A stretch of 64,000 bases of DNA from Hyphomonas polymorpha PS728 (GTDB lineage: Bacteria > Pseudomonadota > Alphaproteobacteria > Caulobacterales > Hyphomonadaceae): the NCBI RefSeq assembly GCF_000685315.1, contig NZ_ARYM01000007.1, forward strand, positions 121,995 through 185,994. The letters are read 5' to 3'. The first letter of the stretch is position 1; each line of letters starts with the position of its first letter. The translations under genes were made by a program, and so were the position numbers. A model generated the notes under the pieces. The model worked only from the letters and a program-made list of their open reading frames with translations, did not search any database and was not told where the DNA came from. Positions 7,999 through 16,901 of the stretch are shown here, piece after piece.

Positions 7999-9796
7999 GC
8001 GGCCACGCTCGGCGCCGTTGAAGGTGCATTCGGAAGAGGCCCTCCGGCGCCCGGCGGCGGAAGGGGATGCCGAGGGGTGCGCCCAACCTGATGCGATCCA
8101 GGACGTGTTCCGGGATCTTGACCGGCGCTTGCGCGGCCGCTTCGCGCAGGTGACAGGCGGCCAATCGCCCTGGGCGGCCCTTCAGGCATGGGAAGACTGG
8201 TATTTTCATCTTTCGGTCTCGCCCGCACGGCAGATCGAGCTTTGGTGGCGCTGGTCCGAAGCCCTTCGGGCGCTGACGCAAAGTGCGCGCGCCATCGAAG
8301 GAGAGGAGTGGGCGTTCAAGCCGGAGCCCGGAGACCGGCGGTTCCGCAGTCCCGGCTGGAACCGGGCGCCCTATCGCTTTCTGGCGCAGTCGCATCTCGC
8401 AGCCGAGGCACAGTGGCGCGCCGCGACATCGTGCCTGCGCGGTGTCGCCGATCACCATGCCCGCCGTGTGTCATTCATGGGATCTTCGTTCCTGAATGCG
8501 CTGGCGCCCGTGAATTTCCCATGGACCAATCCCGATGTGCTGGATGCGACCCTTGCAAGCCACGGGCAGAACTTCATGCGAGGCATGACACATCTCTGGC
8601 AGGACATCGGCGCGCAGAGCGGCCGCCTCCGGCGGGACGAAAAGCAAGCCTGGCGGGTTGGTGAAACCATGGCGATCACAGAAGGCCAGGTCGTTTATCG
8701 CAACCATCTGTTCGAACTCATCCAGTACGCACCCACGACCGGAAAGGTGCATCCCGAGCCGGTGCTGATCGTGCCCGCGTGGATCATGAAATATTATATC
8801 CTGGATATCACGCCGGAAGATTCCTTTGTTCGCTGGCTGGTCTCGCAGGGGTTCACCGTCTTCATGATCTCCTGGAAAAATCCGGGAGCGGATCTACGCG
8901 ACACGGCTTTCGATGACTATCGCCGCAAGGGTGTGATGGAAGCTCTGGAGGTTGTCCACGCGGCGTGCGGTGGCACCCCGGTCCACGGCGTTGGTTATTG
9001 TCTCGGCGGCACGGTCCTGGCAATCGCCGCCGCTGTGATGGGACGCAACGGTGACAACCGGCTGGCCTCGCTGACGCTTCTTGCCGCCCAAACGGATTTT
9101 CGGGAAGCCGGTGAACTGCTGCTCTTCATTGATGAAAGCCAGGTCGCGCTGCTCGAAGACATGATGCACATTGACGGCACGCTGGACGCTCGGAACATGG
9201 CAGGCGCCTTCTCCGTGCTGCGCGCCCATGAACTCGTGTACTCACGGATCGTAGAGCGCTACATGCTTGGGCACAGTGCCGAGCCGGGCCCCATGGAAGC
9301 GTGGCTGGCCGATCCGACCCGTATGCCAGCCCGTATGCACAGCGAATACCTGCGCCAGCTTTTCATGGAAAACAGTTTCACGCATGGCGAACTCTCGATC
9401 GAGGGCGAGTTTGTTGCCGTCAAGGATATCCGGGCTCCCATCTTCGCTTTGGGAGCGGAGCGGGATCATATTGCCCCCTGGCGTTCCGTTCACAGGATCG
9501 GTCTCCACGGGTCCGCCGAGACGACATTCGTGCTCACCGGCGGCGGGCACAATACAAGTGTCGTCAGCCCGCCCGGAAAGGCCGGGGCCTACTATTATGC
9601 AGGTCCGGCGATCGGCGGGACGACTTACCTTGAACCTGATGCCTGGCTGGCCCGCGCCCATCGGAAGGAAGGGTCGTGGTGGCCCGAATGGCTCGGCTGG
9701 CTCAATACAAAATCAAGCACCGCGTCCCCCGTAAAACCACCGGTGCCGGGTCACGTCCTCGGCCCCGCGCCGGGGACCTATGTGCTGGAAACCTGA
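7955..9796 (+). CDS. phaC: Class I poly(R)-hydroxyalkanoic acid synthase
   Basis: The protein polymerises (R)-3-hydroxyacyl-CoA into PHA. It has the PhaC N-terminal domain (NFPWTNPDVLDATLASHGQN is typical) and an alpha/beta-hydrolase core with the lipase-like box GYCLGG; the nucleophile Cys is residue 349 from this start. The acid (ERDHIAPW) and His (GGGHNTSVV) of the triad follow. At 613 residues it is a class I enzyme. The ATG at 7955 lies inside the phasin gene and gives a 44-base overlap; a GTG at 8024 just past the phasin stop is an alternative, and the first 23 residues look unlike conserved PhaC sequence. No PhaE or PhaR partner is nearby. Confidence 0.95.
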   Translation: MPTRRRVSLTAPRNKRPRSAPLKVHSEEALRRPAAEGDAEGCAQPDAIQDVFRDLDRRLRGRFAQVTGGQSPWAALQAWEDWYFHLSVSPARQIELWWRWSEALRALTQSARAIEGEEWAFKPEPGDRRFRSPGWNRAPYRFLAQSHLAAEAQWRAATSCLRGVADHHARRVSFMGSSFLNALAPVNFPWTNPDVLDATLASHGQNFMRGMTHLWQDIGAQSGRLRRDEKQAWRVGETMAITEGQVVYRNHLFELIQYAPTTGKVHPEPVLIVPAWIMKYYILDITPEDSFVRWLVSQGFTVFMISWKNPGADLRDTAFDDYRRKGVMEALEVVHAACGGTPVHGVGYCLGGTVLAIAAAVMGRNGDNRLASLTLLAAQTDFREAGELLLFIDESQVALLEDMMHIDGTLDARNMAGAFSVLRAHELVYSRIVERYMLGHSAEPGPMEAWLADPTRMPARMHSEYLRQLFMENSFTHGELSIEGEFVAVKDIRAPIFALGAERDHIAPWRSVHRIGLHGSAETTFVLTGGGHNTSVVSPPGKAGAYYYAGPAIGGTTYLEPDAWLARAHRKEGSWWPEWLGWLNTKSSTASPVKPPVPGHVLGPAPGTYVLET

Positions 9797-9850
9797 TGAT
9801 CTCCGCCCGCGCCGCTCAAGGCACCCAAGGATGGGGCGGGGACGACACCC

Positions 9851-11137
9851 CTACAGATCAGCCGCAGCGCTTGCGTTCGCGCCTTGCTTCCCGTCGAAGG
9901 CTGGTAATCCCCGGACGGCATCCAGGCTATAATCCTCCTCGCGGAAAAGGCGCGGATAGTAAAATGCTCGCAGCTCTGCATGGAAGTTTCGGATGGATTC
10001 CTCATACGCCAGCGTTGCGGCGACATCCGTGCCAGCAAGGGATTGCAGTGTCCTCTCCATAAGCGCAGGCGGCGCAAGCCACGAGATCAGCGAGGCAGCG
10101 CGGTCGCGCTGGTGGCGGCCTTCATCATAAGCCCTGGATATGTCCTCCGCTGTCTGATCACCCACCTGCTGGAAAGCATAATACCACTTCCATTCAAAAC
10201 CTTGCTCGATCTGGCTGTAGGCAGACCATTCCGGATGCCGCTCCAGAAACGCCTTCATCGTCGCTTCTCGCGGGCGATCCCAGCCATCGTTTACCGACTC
10301 GCGCTGAACCATCATGATGTCGGCGCCGGCGGGCACGGGGATCGCGCGCTCGACAAGAACCCTGCCTGCCGCCGGAACAAGCACGGCCAGCAGCAGCCAG
10401 GTGCCCGCCATCGCGGTAAGAATGGTTGCTGGCGGCATCGCCAGCCGGCCAACGAAAGAGGTGAGCAGGCCCCAGAAAGCCAGGTGCAGAAGCACGGCGA
10501 GCCCGGCGCCGGCTATGGCCATGCCGCTGGCTTGCTCCAGAACTGCGCCGATAAGGAATGGAATGAGCAAGCACGCCGCCAAGCAAGCGATCCTGACACC
10601 GGCCCGCATCCGCCAAGGCGCTGCGTCCCGGCGTGCCGTCGCTGACAGCAGTTCATACCGGCCAGCAGCGCGCTCGGCAGCCCTGAGATCATATAGCATC
10701 AGAACGACAAACAGAGGCGCGAGGAAGGCCGCCACGAATGCAAAGTCCACCCGGCCAATCAGGGCAGCGTCCGGATGCTGCGGATCTGCTTCATGGATCT
10801 GGCCTTCGAGCGCCAACATGCGGACGCGATGCTTCCAGGATGCGACGTCGCGCTGACCGAGCGCCGCGAAGGCCAGCTCCGATGGCGGATCATAGGTGAG
10901 GTGAAAGGCGTAATATGCCGCCCCGCCCCAGTCCGACTGGTCAGCCAGGGAGGCTTCACGGTCGGCCCGGTCAGCCTCCAGCAATCGCTCAATCGTCTGG
11001 CGCTGGGCCCGCACTTCAGCAATCCCCGTCACGACCGAGAAAGCAGAAATCAGCAAGGCAAGGCTCAGCCAGATCATGGCTGCCCTGTCTTTTGACAGGA
11101 ACCAGGCTTCGCGAAGAAAAGATGTTTTGAAATTCAC
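9851..11137 (-). CDS. ABC-2 type permease, DUF3526-like (second copy)
   Basis: This 428-residue membrane protein has an N-terminal helix (AAMIWLSLALLISAFSVVTG), a large extracytoplasmic segment, then about five helices and a second large soluble loop near residues 270-380. That pattern is typical of DUF3526 ABC-2 permeases. It overlaps the preceding permease gene by four bases, so it is the last gene of a four-gene operon: TonB receptor, ATPase, permease, permease. The two permeases would form a heterodimer with the ATPase. Direction of transport and substrate are unknown. Confidence 0.85.
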   Translation of the reverse strand: MNFKTSFLREAWFLSKDRAAMIWLSLALLISAFSVVTGIAEVRAQRQTIERLLEADRADREASLADQSDWGGAAYYAFHLTYDPPSELAFAALGQRDVASWKHRVRMLALEGQIHEADPQHPDAALIGRVDFAFVAAFLAPLFVVLMLYDLRAAERAAGRYELLSATARRDAAPWRMRAGVRIACLAACLLIPFLIGAVLEQASGMAIAGAGLAVLLHLAFWGLLTSFVGRLAMPPATILTAMAGTWLLLAVLVPAAGRVLVERAIPVPAGADIMMVQRESVNDGWDRPREATMKAFLERHPEWSAYSQIEQGFEWKWYYAFQQVGDQTAEDISRAYDEGRHQRDRAASLISWLAPPALMERTLQSLAGTDVAATLAYEESIRNFHAELRAFYYPRLFREEDYSLDAVRGLPAFDGKQGANASAAADL

Positions 11138-12570
11138 GGCCTCAGCCTCCCGCCGGCATAGGCGAGCGCGGCTAAAAGCGCGGCAAGCCAGAACGCCAGC
11201 ATGACCAGAAACGGCGCGGCCTGCAGCAGGCGCTCACCCGCTGGCGCCGGGTGAAAGCGGAACCTGTCCAGAACCTGCCAGTTGCCGGCACTTATTCTTG
11301 CCCGGTCAAAAGCCTCTACATCGCGATTGCGGTTGATGTCGTCCGTGTAGGACAGATCATGGGCATGGGCGCGGTTCAGGCCTTGCACAAATTCGTAGCG
11401 GACGGTTTCCGCCTCCCTGAGGAACCGGTGATGCGTGCCGAGATCTGTGCCGGAGAGTATCCGGGACGCGGAGCCCGCAGCGATGAAGGGGGAGGCCCAG
11501 CCGAACGATCCGATGACCTTCGCCTGGGCCTGTTCCCGCGCCATCTGCGCTTCGGCATATTCATTCAGAAGCTGCGTCAGCCGCTCCTCCGAATAGAGCG
11601 CGACCATGCCGCGGAAGTTCACCGGAAGGTCTTCGATCCGCTCGGCATTATGTTCCGAGAGAAGGTTTGCTCTCAACGTATCGTAAGCCGACGCGCCCGC
11701 ATCATGGCCATCGCCGACATCGCGCATATCGATGGCGAGCGCGAGGTCTGTCTCGATCTTTCCCGGCACCGGTTCCACCATGCCGGCAATATTGACGGCG
11801 GCGCGCGGCATTATGATCGCTGCCAACAGCCAGACGGCAAACAGGATGCCGAGGGCCATACCACGTTGATTTACCAGCGCGGACACAAGCAACGCCGCCG
11901 CGCCCCAGAGACAGAGATAGAGCGCATAGGTGCCCGTCACGACAAGGCCTGAAAGCAAAGCCTCACCCTGCGCGGCAGCGAAGGCTGACAATCCGCAGAT
12001 GGGCAACAGCATCACGAGTATGACGCTGCCCAGCGCCGCCGCCTTCCCGGCAATCAGCACGCCGGGGCTGAGCCCTTGCGCGAGGAGCGGCGCGAGCGTT
12101 GCGCTTTCGCGCTCACGCACAATCAGCGAATGGCCGAGCACGATCAGCAGTAGCGGCGCAAAAAGCTGGTAGACTAGTGCCGGCGTCAGATCCGCCAGAC
12201 GGCCAAGGGACGCGCCCCCGCGCGCCTCGGCGAACATGGCCGAGTTCTGCCGGTGGCCTTCGAGAAAGATAGACTGGCCGGTCACCCGGTCCACACCGGG
12301 GTCGAGAATGGCGAGCTGTCCCGGAATACGGTGAACATAATGGCCGTAATGCACCATCCGGTGGGGATGGCGGTCAGGCTGGGCGAGGAAACGCTCTTCG
12401 GCGGCCTGCTGATGCTCCAGCCGCACGTCGCGCTCATGGCTGACCCGGGCTGCCGTGACAAAGCTCGTCACAACGAGCAGCACGGCCATCACGAGCAGCC
12501 CGGCAAGGGCGAGCCGGGAGCGAATCCAGAACCGCCATTCGTCGGCGGCAATTGTCAGAATATGCCTCAT
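11134..12570 (-). CDS. ABC-2 type permease, DUF3526-like (first copy)
   Basis: The 478-residue protein starts with a transmembrane helix (LALAGLLVMAVLLVVTSFV), has a long loop containing HPHRMVHYGHYVHRI, then a helix bundle (LTPALVYQLFAPLLLIVLGH, VILVMLLPICGLSAFAAA and others) and a second soluble loop before a C-terminal helix. It is related in layout to the downstream permease. The His-rich first loop could bind a metal, which is inference. Four-base overlaps with the ATPase gene before it and the permease after it show tight coupling. The arrangement resembles NosF/NosY-type and gliding-type ABC exporters more than solute importers, as no binding protein is encoded. Confidence 0.87.
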   Translation of the reverse strand: MRHILTIAADEWRFWIRSRLALAGLLVMAVLLVVTSFVTAARVSHERDVRLEHQQAAEERFLAQPDRHPHRMVHYGHYVHRIPGQLAILDPGVDRVTGQSIFLEGHRQNSAMFAEARGGASLGRLADLTPALVYQLFAPLLLIVLGHSLIVRERESATLAPLLAQGLSPGVLIAGKAAALGSVILVMLLPICGLSAFAAAQGEALLSGLVVTGTYALYLCLWGAAALLVSALVNQRGMALGILFAVWLLAAIIMPRAAVNIAGMVEPVPGKIETDLALAIDMRDVGDGHDAGASAYDTLRANLLSEHNAERIEDLPVNFRGMVALYSEERLTQLLNEYAEAQMAREQAQAKVIGSFGWASPFIAAGSASRILSGTDLGTHHRFLREAETVRYEFVQGLNRAHAHDLSYTDDINRNRDVEAFDRARISAGNWQVLDRFRFHPAPAGERLLQAAPFLVMLAFWLAALLAALAYAGGRLRP

Positions 12571-13286
12571 GCGGCTTGCCGCCCCACGAAGGCGGCATGG
12601 ACTACCTCGGTATCAATGCGGCCGTTTTCCGGCGCCGTGAAACGGCCAACCAGCTCGCCCTTCCGCAGGAGTGCAATCCGGTGCGCAACCTGACACGCTC
12701 CGTATACGTCATGTGTCACCATCAGGACGGATTTGCCCGCCCCGGCCAGACGGCGCACAAGCGCGTGAAATTCATCAATCGCGACAGGATCAAGACCGGA
12801 AGTCGGTTCATCCAGGAGCAGGATCGGTGCCTCCCGAAGCAGAGCCAGCGCAATGGCCACTTTCTGGCGCATGCCCTTTGAATATTCGCTCAGCCGGTTT
12901 GCCCGCGCGGCGGTTTCAAGCGACACGCTGTCCAGCGCGGTCTCTATCGCTTCCGCGCTGGACGGCGCGCCGGCGAGCGACAGGAAGTAGCGCAGGTTCT
13001 CGCGCGCGCTCAAATGTCCGTAAAGGGCGGCGGCTTCCGGGAGATAGGCTATTGCCGCGCGCGCAGCCGCCACATCATCCTGCACCGCGCGGCCGTTCAC
13101 ACGAACCGTGCCGGCGGCTGGCGCGAGGAAGCCGAGCAGCGTGAGAAGCGTGGTCGACTTGCCTGCCCCGTTGCCACCGAGCAAGGCAAAGGCCTCACCG
13201 GCGCGGACATCAAACGTGATATCCTGCAGCACGCGCTTTCCGGATCGCTCCACACACAGCTTTTCAGCTTCAAGCACCAACGTCAT
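12567..13286 (-). CDS. ABC transporter ATP-binding protein
   Basis: An ATPase subunit of about 239 residues with Walker A GGNGAGKST, signature YSKGMRQKVAIA, Walker B ILLLDEPTSGLDP and a switch His in VTHD. I start it at 13286, where AAGGAG lies just upstream; an in-frame ATG 30 codons earlier falls inside the receptor gene and is unlikely. The gene begins ten bases after the TonB receptor stop and overlaps the next permease by four bases. It powers the two ABC-2 permeases at the inner membrane. Confidence 0.95.
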   Translation of the reverse strand: MTLVLEAEKLCVERSGKRVLQDITFDVRAGEAFALLGGNGAGKSTTLLTLLGFLAPAAGTVRVNGRAVQDDVAAARAAIAYLPEAAALYGHLSARENLRYFLSLAGAPSSAEAIETALDSVSLETAARANRLSEYSKGMRQKVAIALALLREAPILLLDEPTSGLDPVAIDEFHALVRRLAGAGKSVLMVTHDVYGACQVAHRIALLRKGELVGRFTAPENGRIDTEVVHAAFVGRQAA

Positions 13287-13296
13287 GACGTTCTCC

Positions 13297-15441
13297 TTAG
13301 AAACGGTAAGCGGCAGAAACCCGGAAGCTGCGCGGCGTACCGGGCTGCACCCAGAGCTGCGAATACGAGTTCGCATACCAGGTCTCGTCCGTCAGATTGT
13401 CGACCTCTGCCCGCAAGGTCAGGCTGGGGGTCAGGTCGTATGCCGCGAAAGCGCGCAGCAGCGTATAATCCGGCAGCTCGAAATTTGTGCCAATTTCGCC
13501 AAGGCGCTCGCCTACATAAACCAGCCCGCCCCCAAAATTCAGCGGCCGCCCGGCAAGCTCAGCCTCTTGGGTAACCTGAAGACTGAAGGCATGTTCAGGC
13601 ACGTTTAGAAGCCGCGAACCCGCCTCCACCGGCAAGGCAAAATCCGGATCGAGCACATCATTCTGCAGGGAAGCATCAACATAGGCATATGACATCCAGA
13701 CCGACAGCGTCTGTGTCAGGCGCCCCTGGAGATCGATCTCCAGCCCCTTGCTCTCGGCCTCGCCGCCCGCAATCGAGAAGCCTGCATTGGCCGGATCGGA
13801 AACGAGGATGTTATCCTGTTCGATCTGGAAAACGCTCACCGTCCCGACAAGATCTTCCCCCGCCAGAAGGAACTTGATGCCTCCCTCGATTGATTTGGAC
13901 TTGTTGGGGTCAAAAGGATTTCCGGCAAAATCAGAACCAGAGAGCGGCCGGAAGTTTTCTCCGTACACCGCATAGAGCGAGATTGCGTCGCTCGCACTGT
14001 AGACAATACCGAATTGTGGGCTGGTCCGGCTGAAAGATTGTGTGCTGATGCTATTGGAAAGGCGGTTTTCAAGCGTCTGCGAATAATCATCATAGCGCAG
14101 GCCCACCCGCACCTCGAGCCGGTCTGTCAGGGCGATCTGGTCCTGGATGAAAACACCCGTGGCCTCCTGCGTCTCGACCCGGTCGGTCAGCGGTCCCGGC
14201 ACCGGCAGCGGGTACTGACCATAAACCGGATTGAAGATGTTGATGGCCTGGAGCTGCGCGAGCGTCGGATTGGAACTCAAAACCGGAGCACGCGCCCTGC
14301 CGAACACCTGATCATTCTCGAACCGGTCGGTATCAACCCCCATCAGCAAGCGGTGGCTGACCGGGCCGGTTGTCACCCGTCCGCTGACTTCGCCCCGGAC
14401 GACATAATAGTTCGCGTCATAGCTGCGATAGCGCCGCTGGCGGGTCAGGGTTTCGCCATCAACCAGCAGGCGCTGGCGCGCAGCAGTCAGTTCCGGCTCG
14501 GTGGAGAAGCCCTCAAGCGCCGTATCCCGCCAGTTCGCCCCCAGCATCACGCTCCAATCATCGCTCAGATCATGCTGCAGCTCCAACTGGTGACCGAGCA
14601 CATCTGCCTCCAGCGGGCCGTCACCCGGCTCGCCCAGAAAGCGGCTTTCGGGAATGCGCCCCAATTCACCCTCGACGGCGACAACGCCGCGATCAAAAGG
14701 GATTTCCTGGCGGCTGTACTCAAGCTCATAGGTCAGCAAGGTGCGATCCGTCAGCCGCAGCGCCACAGACGGGGTCGCGCCGTATTTGAGTGTCTCCACC
14801 GTGTCGCGGAAACTGCCGGCGTCCTCATAGAAACCGACGAGCCGGATGGCCGCCATATCAGACAGCGGCGCCGTCCAGTCGCCATCCACACGCCATGTGT
14901 CGAAGCTGGCCGCCGAAGCGCGCGCTTGCCCGGCAGTTTCAAAGGTGGGGCGCTTGGTAACCAGGTTCACGGTGCCGCCGGGTTCGCCCCGGCCGAACAG
15001 GGCAGCACGCGGCCCCTTGAGCACTTCGACGCTTTCGACGCCCGACAGGTCGCGCGGGCCGCCAAAGCCGCGCCCGGCATTGAACCCATTGACGAGGTAA
15101 TTGCTGGGCAGGTTCTGGTCACCGATGAAACCGCGCACGGCAAAACTATTCCACAGGCCGCCAAAATTATTCTGCCGCGCGACAGAGGCAGACAGATCCA
15201 GCGCCTGAGTGAGGTCAATCGCCCCGGCATTGCGCAGCACGTCTTCGCCGATCAGCTGGTCGGCTTGCGGGATCTCCAGTGTGTCGAAATCCCCACGATA
15301 GGCCTGGCGGGCCCCCAGAACGACCACCGTCTCCTGGCGCATCGCCTGCTCTTCTGTTTCGGTCTCCGCGAGCGCCGGGGATGCGGCCAGGGCAAAGGAA
15401 GAAACCGCCGTCAGAAGCGAGCAGACGGAAAACCTGAACAT
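13297..15441 (-). CDS. TonB-dependent siderophore-type receptor
   Basis: The 714-residue outer-membrane protein has a signal peptide ending in SPALA, a plug domain with ETVVVLGARQAYRGDFDTLE (TonB-box region), FAVRGFIGDQNLPSNYLVNG, GVESVEVLKGPRAALFGRGE and PGGTVNLVTKRP, then a 22-strand barrel ending in SFRVSAAYRF. The plug sequence is typical of ferrisiderophore receptors (FhuE/FpvA-like). It is the first gene of an operon with an ABC ATPase and two DUF3526 permeases. An inverted repeat 55 bases upstream could be its operator. Iron supply is the usual role of the family but the ligand is not shown by sequence. Confidence 0.93.
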   Translation of the reverse strand: MFRFSVCSLLTAVSSFALAASPALAETETEEQAMRQETVVVLGARQAYRGDFDTLEIPQADQLIGEDVLRNAGAIDLTQALDLSASVARQNNFGGLWNSFAVRGFIGDQNLPSNYLVNGFNAGRGFGGPRDLSGVESVEVLKGPRAALFGRGEPGGTVNLVTKRPTFETAGQARASAASFDTWRVDGDWTAPLSDMAAIRLVGFYEDAGSFRDTVETLKYGATPSVALRLTDRTLLTYELEYSRQEIPFDRGVVAVEGELGRIPESRFLGEPGDGPLEADVLGHQLELQHDLSDDWSVMLGANWRDTALEGFSTEPELTAARQRLLVDGETLTRQRRYRSYDANYYVVRGEVSGRVTTGPVSHRLLMGVDTDRFENDQVFGRARAPVLSSNPTLAQLQAINIFNPVYGQYPLPVPGPLTDRVETQEATGVFIQDQIALTDRLEVRVGLRYDDYSQTLENRLSNSISTQSFSRTSPQFGIVYSASDAISLYAVYGENFRPLSGSDFAGNPFDPNKSKSIEGGIKFLLAGEDLVGTVSVFQIEQDNILVSDPANAGFSIAGGEAESKGLEIDLQGRLTQTLSVWMSYAYVDASLQNDVLDPDFALPVEAGSRLLNVPEHAFSLQVTQEAELAGRPLNFGGGLVYVGERLGEIGTNFELPDYTLLRAFAAYDLTPSLTLRAEVDNLTDETWYANSYSQLWVQPGTPRSFRVSAAYRF

Positions 15442-15754
15442 AGTGAAGAACCCTCAATTCGAGACAAAACCTGGACGGTTGGATGCGAGTATTATGTTAT
15501 CATATAACGCTCTTACTTCGGTGCCTTGCGCTGTCAATCCAGGCTATGCGCCGCAGGGGCAGATACGCGTCCGGCAGGCACCCCGCCCGCATCTGGCCGT
15601 TATCCCTCACCCTTTCGGAGCGCTGACGGGCTGAAGGAAATGGGCCAAGGCAGGAACAATGGGGACGCCGAGGCGTTCTGAGGAGCATCGTTCCTGAACA
15701 GGATCGGCTTGATCAACCTATTACTCAGTCAAAGCACGCAGGAGAGGCCCGGCG
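15442..15754. other. Intergenic region between divergent genes
   Basis: The 313-base gap must hold promoters for the TonB receptor operon (leftward) and the AI-2E family gene (rightward). An AT-rich palindromic stretch sits near the receptor start and is listed separately. I see no gene or RNA in the remainder. Confidence 0.5.
15496..15508. promoter_or_regulatory. Inverted repeat GTTAT-N3-ATAAC, possible operator
   Basis: Perfect five-base arms around CAT lie in an AT-rich island, 55 bases upstream of the TonB receptor ATG. On the minus strand CATAAT overlaps the right part and could be a -10 box. An operator here would sit over the promoter of the receptor-ABC operon. It does not match a canonical Fur box well. 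Confidence 0.35.
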
Positions 15755-16804
15755 ATGCCAGGAACGGGAAATCTCAAGGCCTTCACCTTGCGCCTCCTCC
15801 TTTTCTTCATGGTGCTTGGTTTGGCCATGGCCCTGTGGGTGATCCGCGACGCGATCCTTCTCATCTTCCTCGCGGTCCTGATCGCCACTGCGATTCACGG
15901 CATCGCCGATGCCCTCATGCGCCTTTTCCCCCTGCCAAGGCCCGGTGCGGTGGCAGGCGCAGCGCTGATCCTGGTGAGTGGCCTTGGAGGAGTGTTCTGG
16001 ATTTTCGGATCACAGATCGCCGGCGAGGTGTCCGATGTCTTCAGCCGCCTTCCGGAGGCTTGGACACGCATCAAGGAAATGATGCAGGGTAATACCGTCG
16101 GCACCGCCCTGGTTGCGGAGGTCGAAGCGGTTGGTTCAGGCGCGTCGCCAGGCGCCCTTTCAGGTGTTGTCAGCAATGCCGGCGGTTATGCTCTTCCCCT
16201 GGCTTCCGGGCTTACTTCGGCCCTTCTGGTGCTCTTTATCGCAGGCTTCCTGACGCGCTCTGCAGCCTCCGTTCGCCGCGGGGTGCTTCTGCTCCTGCCG
16301 GCCGGAACGGATGAAAAAGTCGGCGAGGCGCTCGACGCCTCTGCCCGGGCCCTGAAGAAATGGCTGCTGGGCATCACGATCGATATGGTTGTCATCGCCG
16401 TGCTGATGGGAATTATTCTATGGGCATTCGGCGTGCCCGCCTTTATCGGCCTGGCTCTGATCGCCGGCCTCTCGCAATTTGTTCCAACTGTCGGCCCACT
16501 GATTTCTTCTGTTCCCGGCATCCTCCTCGCCTTCACGGTCAGCCCGATGACAGCCCTGTGGGTGGCGCTGGCCTATGTCGTCGTCTCCCAGCTTGAATCA
16601 GCCCTTATCTATCCGCTGATTCAGGAGAAGGCCGCTGCCGTTTCCCCGGCGCTCATCCTGATTTCCATTCTCTGTTTCGGAATGCTGTTCGGTATGCTCG
16701 GCGTTCTGCTCGCGACTCCCCTGCTGGTGGTGCTCTCGGTATTCATCGTAAAGCTCTATGTGCAGGACACGCTTGGCAAGCAAGCGTCCTATCCGGGACA
16801 GTAA
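15755..16804 (+). CDS. AI-2E family transporter (UPF0118)
   Basis: The 349-residue inner-membrane protein has about eight helices with the family's central soluble segment (around residues 90-140) and the conserved C-terminal pairs GLSQFVPTVGPLISSVPGILLAF and QLESALIYPLIQEKAAAVSP (quoted partly). Family members include TqsA and Na+/H+-antiporter-like proteins; transport of autoinducer-2 is shown for few of them. AGGAGAG precedes the ATG. It stands alone, divergent from the receptor operon, so context gives no further clue. Confidence 0.88.
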   Translation: MPGTGNLKAFTLRLLLFFMVLGLAMALWVIRDAILLIFLAVLIATAIHGIADALMRLFPLPRPGAVAGAALILVSGLGGVFWIFGSQIAGEVSDVFSRLPEAWTRIKEMMQGNTVGTALVAEVEAVGSGASPGALSGVVSNAGGYALPLASGLTSALLVLFIAGFLTRSAASVRRGVLLLLPAGTDEKVGEALDASARALKKWLLGITIDMVVIAVLMGIILWAFGVPAFIGLALIAGLSQFVPTVGPLISSVPGILLAFTVSPMTALWVALAYVVVSQLESALIYPLIQEKAAAVSPALILISILCFGMLFGMLGVLLATPLLVVLSVFIVKLYVQDTLGKQASYPGQ

Positions 16805-16901
16805 CCTCTCATCCGGAGACAGGAAGTTCTCGCCATTCACGAAGCACCTGCGGATCGCAGCAGCGACCGCGGGCGTTATGCTCCTGCGGTGACCGCTCGG
16901 T

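Noticed and set aside
14014..15507. Plus-strand frame of 497 codons
   Set aside because: Antisense to the TonB receptor gene with no recognisable domain; high-GC codon bias opens this frame.
16830..16850. ATTCACGAAGC shared with position near 37590
   Set aside because: Eleven shared bases in unrelated spacers are close to chance and the flanks differ.
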